Shown: positions 34,815-46,095 of the stretch, in pieces
Numbering within the stretch: position 1 is the first letter of the stretch
How the letters are laid out: the number at the start of each line of letters is the position of its first letter
From: Arthrobotrys musiformis
Taxonomy: Eukaryota; Ascomycota; Orbiliomycetes; Orbiliales; Orbiliaceae
Direction of reading: 5' to 3'
Assembly (NCBI GenBank): GCA_036971715.1
Contig: JAVHJL010000004.1
Span: 372,001 to 436,000, forward strand
Length of the DNA stretch: 64,000 nt
The notes under the pieces: model-generated
Seen by the model: the letters and a program-made list of their open reading frames with translations, nothing else
Database searches by the model: none
What the model was told of the DNA's origin: nothing
Translations under genes and position numbers: made by a program

Positions 34815-37276
34815 CTACTTCGACGTAGGCTTTGACTTTGACTTGCAAGGCGTCGGCGACTTTGTCCTGGTAGTAGTCTTCGATGCTGGTTTCGTAGTGA
34901 TCTTGCGAGTCGTTGTGGTCTTCGTTTTAGTCGTAGTTGAACGAGTGGTGGTCTTCCTCGGGGTGGTAGTAGCTCTCTTAGAACTAGATGTCGTCTTCAG
35001 CGAAGTAGTAGTGGTCTTCTTCGTCGTAGCTAAAGACGTGGTGCGAGACAAAGAAACAGTAGTGGTCTTCGTTGAAGAAACGGTAGGACTGGGTCTACTA
35101 GTAGTCGACCGACTGATAGAAGTAGTAGTTGTAGTCGTAGTTGAAGAGCTTGTCGGAGGAACAGTAGTCGTAGGGGGTGTACAAAGATCTGAAGAACCCT
35201 CAAAGAGAACACAAAACTTCCAGAAAGCAACCCATTAGCAATCCACCGCAAACAAAAAATATATTCCCAACCGCATGCGAGGAACTAGAGCTCGGTATGT
35301 CTAAACATCATTAAAAACAGAACTATGACTTTTTTCCCATATACCCCTCATCCGTTCCCATTATCGTGACATCGTTTGTATCATGACATAGTCTCACGCA
35401 ACATACTCGTCACCGGTGCTCTACACCAGCATACAAGCAGTTGGAGGACAGTAGCCGTGGTTACAAGCAAAGCTGCAAAGCCCCAAGTACCCATCCCCGA
35501 GCCCAGGCAATGGGACTCCGTTCTGACCAGTCTCTGGTGGCGGAGTGTTTGGTGCTCCCCAGGAAGTGCACCGGCAGACTCCAGACGGGCAGTAACCGAA
35601 ATAGCACGAGAAATCACAGAGGCCCATGAAATTCCCATCGCCTTCGCCGTGGTTACAGACACTAACTGGAGTAGGAGTTGGGCTTGCGGTGGTAGTGGTT
35701 GTGGAGCGGGTAGTGGTGGTTGTAGAGCGGGTAGTGGTGGTTGTGGAGCGAGTGGTAGTAGTAGTAGTCGTGCACGTACCAGATGATGGTGAGAATTCGC
35801 CCACGTAGGCGTTGAAGTTGTAGCGGGAGCAGGTAGATGCGACCTGGATGCCGCCATTTCCAGAGATAATGTCACAGTTGTTGCGACGGAGCTTGAAGTT
35901 TTGAACACCGGTAGCCATGTCTACAGACGAGAGGACGATACCGGCACCGACATTGATAGTTACTTCAGAATTGCCTCCGGATTTGACGACCAATTGGGCG
36001 GGCGAGGTGAGCAATGTAGCGACAAAGATTTTGTCCTGGGCAAAGTCCCACCCAGTAGGTTTGGCGAGGGGATCAGAGCAAGTGAGTCCCTTAGGGTGTG
36101 GGCGGTACCAGTAAACGAGCTTCTCTTCAGTCACAGTTGGAGTGCTAGCACCGGCCTTGTAAGCAGCAATGTATGGCTTGCTCAAAGTACGCCAGGCGTC
36201 ATGTGGGAATCCAGAGGCCCACTGGCTGGAGCCATCATCACTATGTCCAGCATTGTATGGTCCAATGTAAGAAGATTCGCCAAAATCTACACAACATTAC
36301 AATTAGGCAACTAGTTTCTATTATATGGTTGGGACAAAAACTTACCATTCCAAGTAACAATTTGAATGAGTGGTGGGGCAATAGACAATATTTGATTCCA
36401 GCGAGTCACGTAAAGGTCGTCGCTAGCAAATATCCAATTCTTCTGCCAGGAGCTAAAGTCAAAGTGGGTAAAGAACCATGGCGAGACAGCTACAAAAGAT
36501 TTTCAGTTTTGGGACCTTTTAAGCGACTTTGAATATTTGGATAGGTGTGAACTTACGAGCCATGTAGACCTTTCCAGCTAAGGCGGACAGATAAGTAGTA
36601 TCTGAAGCGGTGGTCATAGGACCAGCAATGGGGTTATTGTTGCTATTTGGCCAAGCAATCCAAGAGAAGGCCCCATCGACAACGGCGTTGTTCTGAACGC
36701 TCGAAGGTTGCCAATTGGGAAGGATTTCCAAAGGTGTAGAGACCTGGCTGCGGACGGTATTCCAATTGCTGCCAAAGCCGTCACCAATGAAAGTTGTAAC
36801 AACCGCTTTGCCGTTATGCAAGAGGGCGGCAGGATGGGCAGCGTAGGTCTGAAGGATTCCAGCGATTTCCGATACAGAGCTGCTGTCTGGCGCAAACCAA
36901 GCAAAATCGAACGAGATATACAACTTGAAGTTAAGGCTTTGGGCCTGGCTGTAGGCGAGAGCTAGCTGGGTGGGCGTGAAAGCATCAACAGCCACCCGAG
37001 CGATATTCAATGCGAAAGCATCTATTCCAATCGCTTTGGCGGCATTGATATCTTCTTGCCAATTGGCAGCAGTGTATCCACCAGTGATACCGAGCTACAT
37101 TTTCATATATCAGTATCGTACCCACTGTTTTGATAGAATAATCTAGGAGGGCGTACCATGAAGTGTGCGGTGGCAATCTTCGAGCCCGCCTGGCGCTCGA
37201 CCAGTCCGGTGTTTGTAGGAAGTGAATGGGCGCCATAGGCACATAGTAGGACGGCTGCGAACCGTAGTAACTGCAT
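34815..37276 (-). CDS. Secreted GH71 alpha-1,3-glucanase (mutanase) with Cys-rich repeats and Thr-rich tail
   Basis: Exons: 37276-37157, 37094-36557, 36489-36346, 36286-35435, 35188-34815, phases consistent, 675 residues. It begins with a signal peptide (MQLLRFAAVLLCAYGAHSLP), then GSKIATAHFM and LGITGGYTAANWQEDINAAK. GH71 landmarks follow: FKLYISFDFAWF, APVSPWFFTHF, QIVTWNDFGESSYIGPY. These enzymes cleave alpha-1,3-glucan of fungal cell walls (own-wall remodelling, or attack on other fungi). A beta-sandwich-like region follows, then a linker of TTTTTRS repeats and two Cys-rich units (LCDFSCYFGYCPSGVC, LCSFACNHGYCPPTA). The final exon encodes about 120 residues, nearly all Thr/Ser/Lys/Pro. 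If its donor (GTATGC at 35434) is not used, translation ends at 35421 after a few more residues, giving a 555-residue form. The Thr-rich tail would be heavily O-mannosylated. No GPI signal seen. Confidence 0.88.
35689..35775 (-). repeat. 21-nt coding minisatellite in glucanase linker
   Basis: Near-identical 21-nt units on the minus strand encode seven-residue TTTTTRS repeats (two full units plus partial ones) between the GH71 body and the Cys-rich units. Copy number is likely to vary between strains. Confidence 0.8.
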
Positions 37277-39782
37277 ATTGAGTTCTTCTTAATAGTTATT
37301 AAATAGAGACCATCAATGAAGTTAAATTTTTCCTCTCCTCGGGAATCAATCTGCAGATATCTGAGCTAGAGACTCTGTGTTGTCGATGTTGTATAAAAAG
37401 GGGAGGTTTTGAAATTGGGACATTGAGACCTCTATATATAAGTCAGATTCGATCTCATGAAAATTTTTATAAATTTATAACTATATATACGAGAAAGTAC
37501 CATGTTTACTCAAACAATGACCAGGTCCTGCCTGTCAGAGTTCGAATGCAAATGGCCCGTTCAGTTTATTGCGTGAGCGTATGAGGACTCCCTGGCCCTG
37601 CCAGCGCCAAGGCAATACTACCCGTCGGCCGTCTACCCTGGATGTTCGGCTGCAATTACTTTGCGGCCCCAGGTTTCATCATTAGGGCTATGTCAGCTTG
37701 CTAGCCAGGCCTAGCCTAAAGTTTAGTAATTATAGAAATTCTGCAAAAGAGCCCCTGCCTAGATGCGGGTCACCTTATATCGACCAATTGAGGCTTTTCC
37801 CGTTTAACGTTCCACCGACATATAATACCATCGGTTGGAAAATTCGTCGATAGGTATAGATTCGGGCGGAGCCGTGATGCAAGAAACCCAGTTCCGCGAG
37901 CTCATCTACTAGGAGATGCATCGGGGCCGTGGGGAGATGCATGTGGTTAAACGGAAACAATACACGCACGGTTAAATATCATCTTCATGTATAAGATCCT
38001 TCGCAATTACACTCGCACTTTGCGGCGCCTTCATTCCGAAAGGCGAACACATAGGTCGATAGGGCGAATATATTGACCCGAAGAGCACATACCACTTCCC
38101 GCTGTATCGATAGGCAAGATTGTTGATATAGGAAGGGCGGGTAGAAATTTCTCCGTTCGCTCTTTATAACTCCCCTAATGCAATGCATATAGAAGCGTCA
38201 ACGTTCACTAATCGCTCGCCGAGATTCAACGTATCGTTTTGGATGCATTAGTATGTATCCCGCTATCCCACGTGTGGGGATTTGGCACCGAAGTTTGGAA
38301 TGTGAGTTTTGTTTGACAATGCCAGTTACCTTGTGTGTCCACCCAAGCCTCTTTGTATGTTGAGTAATCTTACACCCAGGGGAAAGATGACAGCATGAGA
38401 TCCAACCTAACGACGCAAATGTAGGCATCGGTTGCAGGCAATGCGGGTTTGTGCGACGGGAAGCTGATAGAATCCTGCAGGGGCGCGCTCAGGGTATTTA
38501 AATATATTTTTACGGCTCGGAGCTCGTCAGACTTGACAATGGCCAGAAACTTACTAAGCACCCTTTCGAGTACAGAATGAGATTTGGTATTGTAATTACG
38601 TTGGCGATAAAGGAAGGCCGGAGGATCAGGTCAACGTCAGATAACCGATAAGGGTCTCTTGATCAGTTTCAAACATTTGATAAGTTTTGTTTCTGAAACC
38701 CACTGATATCAGCGCCATGCGTTCGCGTTCATAATCGGTCATTGCATGACCATTCGGATTTTTATATTTATACTTTAGATTTCGGGCGCTCACTAGTCAA
38801 AAATGTAAGCAGATTGTAACACACCGTATATACACTCTTTATCAATTCCTTCGTGGTCACGCTCATAGATTATAATTTGTCTAGTTGGAGAGCATAAGTT
38901 TGTACGTTTGGGCAGGGGACTGATCGTACGCGTGTTGGTCAGATTTATTCCGTTCAGACGCTTGTATCCGAGCTAGATCAATGCATCGAAACTATGTTAA
39001 CTAAGTGTGTGCATATGAATCTAGATAAATTTTTAATACTTTCTAATATACATTTTCCGGATGGGTTCTGTCGTAGCTAACATAAACATTAGTCCCGTCG
39101 ATTTAAATCACTGGCCACACATTTTAATATCTTTTACCACTATTGTAATATTAAGATACGATACCGCATAGCTCAGACTTGCCGTTGCGGGGCTAGTTTA
39201 GTATTTTTGGATTTGATGTTTGGGCTTTGAGCTCTAGATTTTGGATCGACTAATGATACACTATATGTATATATATATCCATAGCTGTCGTATAAGTCCC
39301 ATTATAAACATTTAGACCAAGAGCATAGGGCATTATATTCAATTTTAATGCGTTAACACATCAGCTTCCACCCGGCCCCCAAAATTATATTGGGACAGAT
39401 TTCTCGGCCGTTTGGTGGGAAGGTACCACGATGATCTGGTCCCGTGGTGTGATGATCCAAAATATTCTAAGTATTTTTGCAGACGCATTTCGGGCCTAAG
39501 ACAAATCGTACATGTATTCTAGTCTCGTTCCTAGACGGCATGTAAATACGAATACGAATATCCTTTGAGGTGATCCCTATAGTACTTACTTGATATCTAA
39601 GTACCTATATATTATGGGATTCCTCCACCCTCTCTTCCTTCTCCACTCATCAACTCACCCTATCACCCTTCAGCAATCCGCCTCATTGCATCAGATTTTG
39701 CTGTAGTAGCTATATTATAGTAGCCCGTCACAACTATCACCCGCGGCATATTAAACCCAACAAAAAAACCTGAAGATCCAAA
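37277..39782. other. Gene-poor AT-rich region, part 1
   Basis: Upstream of the glucanase gene. The only likely functional element is its TATA-like sequence. The remaining 2.3 kb shows no open frame with domain, splice context or good start. I see no transposase, reverse-transcriptase motif or terminal repeat, although a heavily decayed element cannot be excluded by eye. Confidence 0.45.
37432..37440 (-). promoter_or_regulatory. TATA-like element upstream of GH71 gene
   Basis: The minus strand reads TATATATAG about 160 bp upstream of the glucanase ATG at 37276, a plausible core-promoter position. Confidence 0.35.
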
Positions 39783-40273
39783 ATGGCTACTCCGACAGAG
39801 TTAGAACCGGCTCGGAAGCGACCTAGTAGCATTTACCAATGCTCAAACGGCTATCAAGGCTTAAGGGACCTCAGATCCGCGCCCCTCGCAATTTCCCCGA
39901 GTCAATATCAAATCACTTTCGATCATAGCTGGATCGAGATTGCCCAAGCGGTTTATTGTCGATCCTTTGTCGATTTCGTACGGTCAACGACGACAGAGGC
40001 GTTGTAGAAGGAATTCGAGAAAATTACCCGTGGCTTATGAAGCTCTTTTTAAAAGAGAGAAGCATCACAGTTATTGTAAGTAAAATATATTACCATGAGA
40101 GCGCAATAACATTAACATTGAATTCTTAAGATGGACGGTTATCTGACTAGTTGGAATACAGGCGCTCAGGGACGATATCTCGGCGGAACTCGACAAGAAA
40201 GTAATAACTTTCCACGCACAGACCACCCATCAAGCCAATGATTTACGCATATATGCGCATACAAGCTCTTAAA
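39783..40273 (+). pseudogene. Small gene of unknown family, apparently frameshifted
   Basis: A good fungal start context (CCAAAATGGCT) opens a 74-codon frame ending at 40007. Around 39975-40005 the coding signal seems to shift by one base into a frame reading RGVVEGIRENYPWLMKLFL. That frame runs to a strong donor (GTAAGT at 40076), a TCTGACTAG branch, an acceptor at 40161 and a 37-codon second exon (ALRDDISAELDKKVITFHAQ onward) ending at 40273. Intron phase 0 fits on both sides. The spliced structure looks real but the first exon needs a one-base frame change, so I call it a probable pseudogene or a gene with a sequencing error. I do not recognise the product. Confidence 0.4.
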
Positions 40274-42611
40274 ATTACAATGATTGGGCGAATGCGGATG
40301 AAATGGTGTGCGATCAGGGCTGGCCATGTATCCATAATTATGGAACGCCTAGTATCAATGCTAGACGTGTACGAGAAATTCTTAGAATCACGCCGAACGG
40401 TCTAGGGACTACAGACATAGGCATACAACGTATTATTTGTATTCAGATTGGAAGGCTTATCAACGACCTCTTACTTAATGCAAATCGAATTCATGCAATA
40501 AGCATTGTATAGATATTGCTCAATTTTGGGGCATTTTGCTATTTGCCAATGAAGTGTCACAGGGTGGACGTATTCTGGGTAATATTCTAGAAAAGGAGGG
40601 AAATATATGAACTCCGAATACCTCCAACTCTGGCCCTCGAATCTATTGTGAAAATTCTCTAGCGCCTGTATAATAATGATATCCACACGACTTCCATGCA
40701 TGATGCACCTGTGTTGAACCTACCTAACCACCAGCAAATTTAGCCGGGTGGGTGGAGTGCAAAGCTCGCAAAAAACGAGACCCAAAATTACTCTGAATGC
40801 ACACGGCCGTACTGAATTAATCCTTGCAAGCGACTTCTAATTCTTCGAGCAGTTGTAGCGCCAGCACATGAATTATATTGCACTTCTTAGGGAACACAAC
40901 TGCCTTGGTAAAATGACGTCGGTGGGCGCCATGGCCCTTGACTATGAAATAGGACTAGTTCCCGGCATACGACATTCGGACCCGGCCTAAAAATTTTAAC
41001 CATGCATGAGCATATGAGATCGATCAATGGAGTTGAATATTAATACCGCAGCGTATCCACGTATACGCGCGCATGGTTCATCCGATGTTTGATGTACGTT
41101 GCATGACGAAGAATACGGTGAGGAGTCGTGTTGAATATCAACTGGTTGGGATGCTCAATGCAATGCGGTAGCTATATGTAATATTATATCATGATGTCCG
41201 AATCACCGCGATACGACATCCAATCCGAATAAACCTATTGTTTTTGAACAAACGCCCCAAAATTTAAAAATAACACCAAAAATCGGACCCACAGTATGCA
41301 CACCAATGAAGCTAGCCCTTGCGCCTATTTTAGCATTTCGAGAGCTTCTGGCTGCATCGGCGCCCTAATTATGTCGTCCCACGGCCACGGCTCTGGAACA
41401 ATCCAACGAAATGCCGCAACGAAATACAACACGAAACACGCGCGGTCCGTGGCATGTACGGCACCGCAGTTGTCCGACTGGGAAAAAAAGAGCAACTAAA
41501 ACCGCACCGAAAGACAACTACGGTGAAAGAAAGGATATTGCAGATAACTATCTTGAGTCTTGCCTCAATGAAACGTATGTCGCCATTATCAATCTTCGGA
41601 GTGGGGCGAAATTCGCAACCTGTCCCACAGCGCTGCATCCAAGGTCACATTGTCACAATGGTTTCCCTCAGATCAACCGGCGAGTCTAGCTTGGTTTAGG
41701 AATGGCGAAGAAACCTTTTCTAAAACAGGGATAGTGCAATTACGAAACCTCGGGACTGGGAACAGCTCCGGTTCGATAAGCTGGCTTCGAAGCTATATTG
41801 TCAGCCTGGCAACCCCAATATTCCAAAAAGTTATTGTCAATCCGGTATCTACCATTCGTTCATCGGCGGGATAAAAGCTTAAGCTTAGCTTTTTGCTTGA
41901 AATATAGTTGATGATGCTAAATTCCAAAGATTTAGAATGAAGATGTCATGCAAATATACTTTTCAATTATATGCAGGCTCGGCTAGAAAGAAAGCTATGT
42001 GTATCGAATCTTTCGAACTAGATGTCCAGAGCACACCAAATCATAATCGCCATGCACATATTGTCAGCATTCCAGATCAAGCAAAAGAGAGGACTTCCTT
42101 GGTTTTTGCTTACATCTTGCTTTGTCTCCACCGTACACGTGTACAAATCAGTATTTCTCAAGCATAAAGCGGCTCGCCCCGCGTACCGCGGTGGGCCTAA
42201 TCAGTCACCGCGGCTGGACCGTCCCTAAGATACAATCATGCTCGCTACTCCGCTTTTCCCAATTGTGCTTTACTCCCATACAATTTTGATATCAACAGCG
42301 GGGTAACTGTTCGATAAGCAGGATATCCTAGTTATAATGGCGGGATAAACTGCACGCCACGTATGTATTTCCAATATTTCCCCACCGGATTACCTTTTAG
42401 TCCAATAGAATGTAGTCTGTTAATCATGCGCAGTTGCGGATTTGGCCAGAACTGTAGTGGGCGCCAGCTCCCAGAGGTACTTCTTAAACGCAAGAAATCC
42501 CGTATCTTCGTGAAAGCCAATCCGTTCCAAAGACCAAACTGTCGGATCCAGCCTTCACACATTATTCCAGACGAGACAAATTTGTATCTTTCGTCCCACC
42601 CGCCTCCTAAA
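40274..42611. other. Gene-poor AT-rich region, part 2
   Basis: No supported gene. Open frames at 41369-41700 and 41937-42228 are short and overlapping, and have no recognisable content. The last 200 bp are presumed P450 promoter. Confidence 0.45.
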
Positions 42612-44416
42612 ATGCGGTCGCAATTTATTCTCCCAATCGGCGGGCCGATTGCGCCTAATGTCGTATTGTACGGCGGTGTCCTTTGCGCCGTCGTCTATGT
42701 CATCAAAAAGGCATTCTTTTCCGCGAAGAAGCTGCCGCTACCGCCAGGTCCGAAGGGTATGCCAATTCTAGGGAACGTAGCCGATCTTCCGCCAAAGGGA
42801 CTGCCAGAGTGGGAACATTGGGCTAAACACAAGGACATCTATGGTCCTATTAGTTCTGTAACCGTTTTTGGGCAGACAATTATTATGCTCCATGACATAG
42901 ATATGGCGATAGAGCTGTTGGATAAGCGATCGGTGAAGTTTTCTTCGAGGCCGTCTATGGTATTTCCGAAAATGTACGAGTTTCCCTTGCCTTGTATCGG
43001 GGCCTAGAAATATTTTCTTCAATAATGCACTTTCAAAGAGCTTCTGCGGGGAATACTTAGTTGACTTATCTGTCATGATTAAATTAGGTGTGGGTACGAG
43101 CATGAAATGGGCATATTGAGCTACGATAAATATCACCGACGGACACGGAAACTCGCCGCTGGCCAAATAGGTTCAACTGCATCGATAAAACGGTTCCATG
43201 ACCTTATTGAGCTTCAAAACAGACGCTTTCTTTTACAAACGCTAGAAAATCCGGACAACCTTCTAGAAAACTTACAAACGTAAGCTCCACGCGGGATGAA
43301 ACCACACATTTATTATTTGATTCTCATTCAAAACTAACCTATGGATATAGTCAAGCGGCTTCTATTATTCTAGAAATCCTATTCGGATACAATGTCAATC
43401 CCAAGGGCCGCGATCCGCTCGTGACCCTCGCCAACAAATTCATGGCCGAATTCGGTGAGGCAATCGTCGCAGGTGCCTGGATTGTGGATATGATCCCATG
43501 GCTTCGCTTCCTGCCGGACTGGATGCCCGGTGCTGGATTTAAGAAAATCGCTCGCGAATACACTACTACTTACGAAGATTGTATGAACATTCCATACACC
43601 TTCACCGAACACCACCGCAGATACAAAACGTCATATATCTCGAAACTCCTAGACACAAACCCCGATGAAGCAGACGTCGAACTTATCAAAAACAGTGCGG
43701 CTTCGCTATATGGTGGCGGTGCAGATACGACAGTTGCATCGATTGGATTCTTTTTCCTCGCTATGACATTGTTCCCTGATATTCAAATCAAGGCAAGAGA
43801 AGAGATTGACCGTGCCACTGGAGGATTCGCCTCGAGGCTACCTACCTTGGAAGACCGCCCCAACTTGCCTTATGTTGAAGCCGTGGTAAAGGAAACAATG
43901 AGATGGATCCCTATCGCACCGTTGTGCGTGCCCCATACCAGTGATGAAGAAGACGAGTTCCGCGGATACCGGATCCCGAAGGGCACCATGGTGATCCCAT
44001 CTATTGCATGGTTTTCCCAGGATCCTAATACATACAGCGAGCCACATCTATTCAAACCCGAACGATTCCTTGGGCCCGGCCCAATAGAGAGAGATCCTTA
44101 CACATTCTGCTTCGGATTTGGTAGACGGGTATGTCCCGGTCGCCGCTTAGCGGATGCGAGTGTATTTATCACAATTGCGCAGTGTTTGGCATCATTCGAG
44201 ATCAAGAAGCCAATCGATCCAAAGACCGGTATGCCAATCGAACGGGTGGTAGGCTATACTCCTGGGTTGGTAACCCACCCGACTACCTATCACTTCAATA
44301 TCACAGCAAGAAGTGAGGCACACGCTGCTTTAGTCAAAGCTGTCGAAACCGAACACCCATATGGAGATCTAGATGATGCTTCGCTGCTGAAAGGCAACAT
44401 CAAGGCATACATATAG
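42612..44416 (+). CDS. Cytochrome P450 monooxygenase
   Basis: Exons 42612-42973, 43088-43279, 43351-44416 (539 residues, phases consistent). An N-terminal membrane anchor (about residues 10-32) is followed by the proline-rich hinge LPLPPGPKGMPILGN. Class signatures: I-helix GGGADTTVAS (about 306-315), K-helix KETMR (ExxR, about 365-369), FKPERF (about 419-424), and the haem loop FGFGRRVCPGRRLAD, with Cys about 446 as the iron ligand. It would be an ER-bound NADPH-P450-reductase-dependent oxidase. The fold around FSSRPSMVF...MCGYE resembles the large group of fungal P450s often annotated after O-methylsterigmatocystin oxidoreductase, but substrate cannot be inferred. No biosynthetic backbone gene, transcription factor or transporter lies nearby, so a metabolite cluster is not supported. 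Confidence 0.93.
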
Positions 44417-45044
44417 ATGCTATGAACCGCGGTTATAATAGCTTGGTGAGTATATGAGGCTTATCAACCCGGACCTGCAATCTGGTTTACGAGATACGAC
44501 CGGTACCTATTATTCTTTAAATATCTACTCTTCCAAGGCGATACCTATTTTTCTATCACGATTTATCCTTATTATATATCATTTTCGTCTGTAATTAGCA
44601 AGCGTTCAAGTTATTTTCTTTTCAAGTTATTCAGTACCATCATTGATAATTTAGTATCTAGTATAAGGATTTGAACCGAATTATAACTGTGGCCGCTTCG
44701 GACGTTGTAACGTTCAATACCGGCTCTATGCTGGACTAGATCTAGACTCACAACAGGCGTCACTACTTCTATAATCTAAAATCGCGGTACAGACATCTCA
44801 ATCAATTGCCATTGGCGGGCTGGCTTCCAGTTTAACTCCCGACCATGAGCTTCGCAAAATATTTTGACTTCAAGTATTTAATCGACATGATGGATCCGCC
44901 TTCATGCTTCAAATTAAAATTGGAGCCGCTGGGTACGTCATGACGAGGGCTTTGTCAAACCGACCAAACCAAGCCAACAAGCGAAGACGCGACCACCAAA
45001 GTTATCACAAAGCCCAAACCCCCAAATATTTAATATCAAATACA
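44417..45044. other. Intergenic region
   Basis: 3' flank of the P450 gene and promoter of the FRA10AC1-like gene. AT-rich in its first half. No gene seen. Confidence 0.5.
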
Positions 45045-46082
45045 ATGGATACCATGGCAAAACTCCGTGATACCCTCGCCCGGGCCCCGAGGAATTCCGC
45101 ATATGCCCGTCATATTCAAAAATGTCTACAGTACGTAGACTTCTACGGCGGGTCCATCCCTGCAGTCTCAAAGGGTAAAACGGAACGCGACCTACTAGAA
45201 CAAGAATTCGAGTTCCTCCGTGATGACTCGAACGATAGCGGTAACAACGACGCCGCGAAAGAAATAGCAAAAAAGTACTACGAAAACTTATTCAGAGAAT
45301 TCGCTTTGATCGATTTGTCGAGATGGCGAGAAGGCCAGGTATGCGCGAATAGATCACTTCATTTTTTTTTTTTTTCATTATTTTAAAATATTACACATCA
45401 CGACCACGTCGTACCACTGGATCGGAGCAATTGACTAATCGAAAATATGGTGGCTCAGGTTGCATTACGTTGGCGAACAAAGCAAGAAGTCCTGCAAGGT
45501 CTGGGGCAGTTTACATGCGCCTCGTTAACATGCCCGCGACATGCTGCAGCACCGACTGAGGAATCTATAGACGAGTTTAGCCTCGATGATACCAGGCCCA
45601 ACAACAAGAGCGAAGCAGCGGGCGAAGGTGTTGGGCTGGAGACCTTCGAGATGAATTTTGGATATATAGAAAAGGGGGTAAAGAAAAACGCATTGGTCAA
45701 AGTCTGCGTGTGCGAAAAGTGCGCTGGGAAGTTAAGGAGAGTAAAAGAAGGGCGAAAAGATGATGACAGACGAGAGCGAAGAAGGAGCAAGGATCGGAGA
45801 GATTCCAGAGACAGACGGCATCGACGGCATAGCTATAGGACTGAAAGCGAAGAATGTGCATCTAAGACAAGGCGCAAAAGGGACAACGAAACAGAAAGAA
45901 ACCCCGAACATGGTGTCGAAGATCGTGGGGAAAGCAGTCGACGTCATAGGAGTAGGAGTAGGAGTAGAGACCGCCGTCATCGAAGTGACCGGCGCAGCCG
46001 CAAGGACGAGAGCGAACGGCATCACCGATCAAACCATAGGAAGGCTTCGCGATCTCGTTCTCCAATCCATGGCCCCACTTGA
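45045..46082 (+). CDS. FRA10AC1-family protein with RS-like tail
   Basis: Two exons, 45045-45338 and 45459-46082, intron GTATGC...TTGACTAAT...CTCAG, 305 residues. A second ATG nine bases downstream (45054) is equally possible. The conserved core spans residues 65-185: KKYYENLFREFALIDLSRWR, then ALRWRTKQEVLQGLGQFTC, two paired cysteines in CASLTCPRH, LETFEMNFGYIEKGVKKNAL, and VKVCVCEKCAGKLR. This is the FRA10AC1 pattern, and the four cysteines probably bind zinc. The last 110 residues are Arg/Asp/Ser/His-rich with SR, RD and RH dipeptides, like splicing factors. FRA10AC1 has been linked to spliceosomes in animals, and a nuclear RNA-processing role is inferred. Its stop codon is 13 bp from that of the convergent F-box gene. 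Confidence 0.85.
45365..45378 (+). repeat. Poly-T run inside intron of FRA10AC1-like gene
   Basis: About 14 thymines in the 120-nt intron, between donor and branch point. Polypyrimidine tracts in this position are common in fungal introns. Confidence 0.7.
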
Positions 46083-46095
46083 ATCCATTTCCCAG

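Noticed and set aside
34780..35238. 152-codon plus-strand Val-rich frame
   Set aside because: It is the complement of the Thr codons of the glucanase tail, so it is a shadow and not a gene.
42612..44416. Secondary-metabolite cluster around the P450
   Set aside because: No polyketide synthase, peptide synthetase, terpene cyclase, transporter or cluster regulator within the window.
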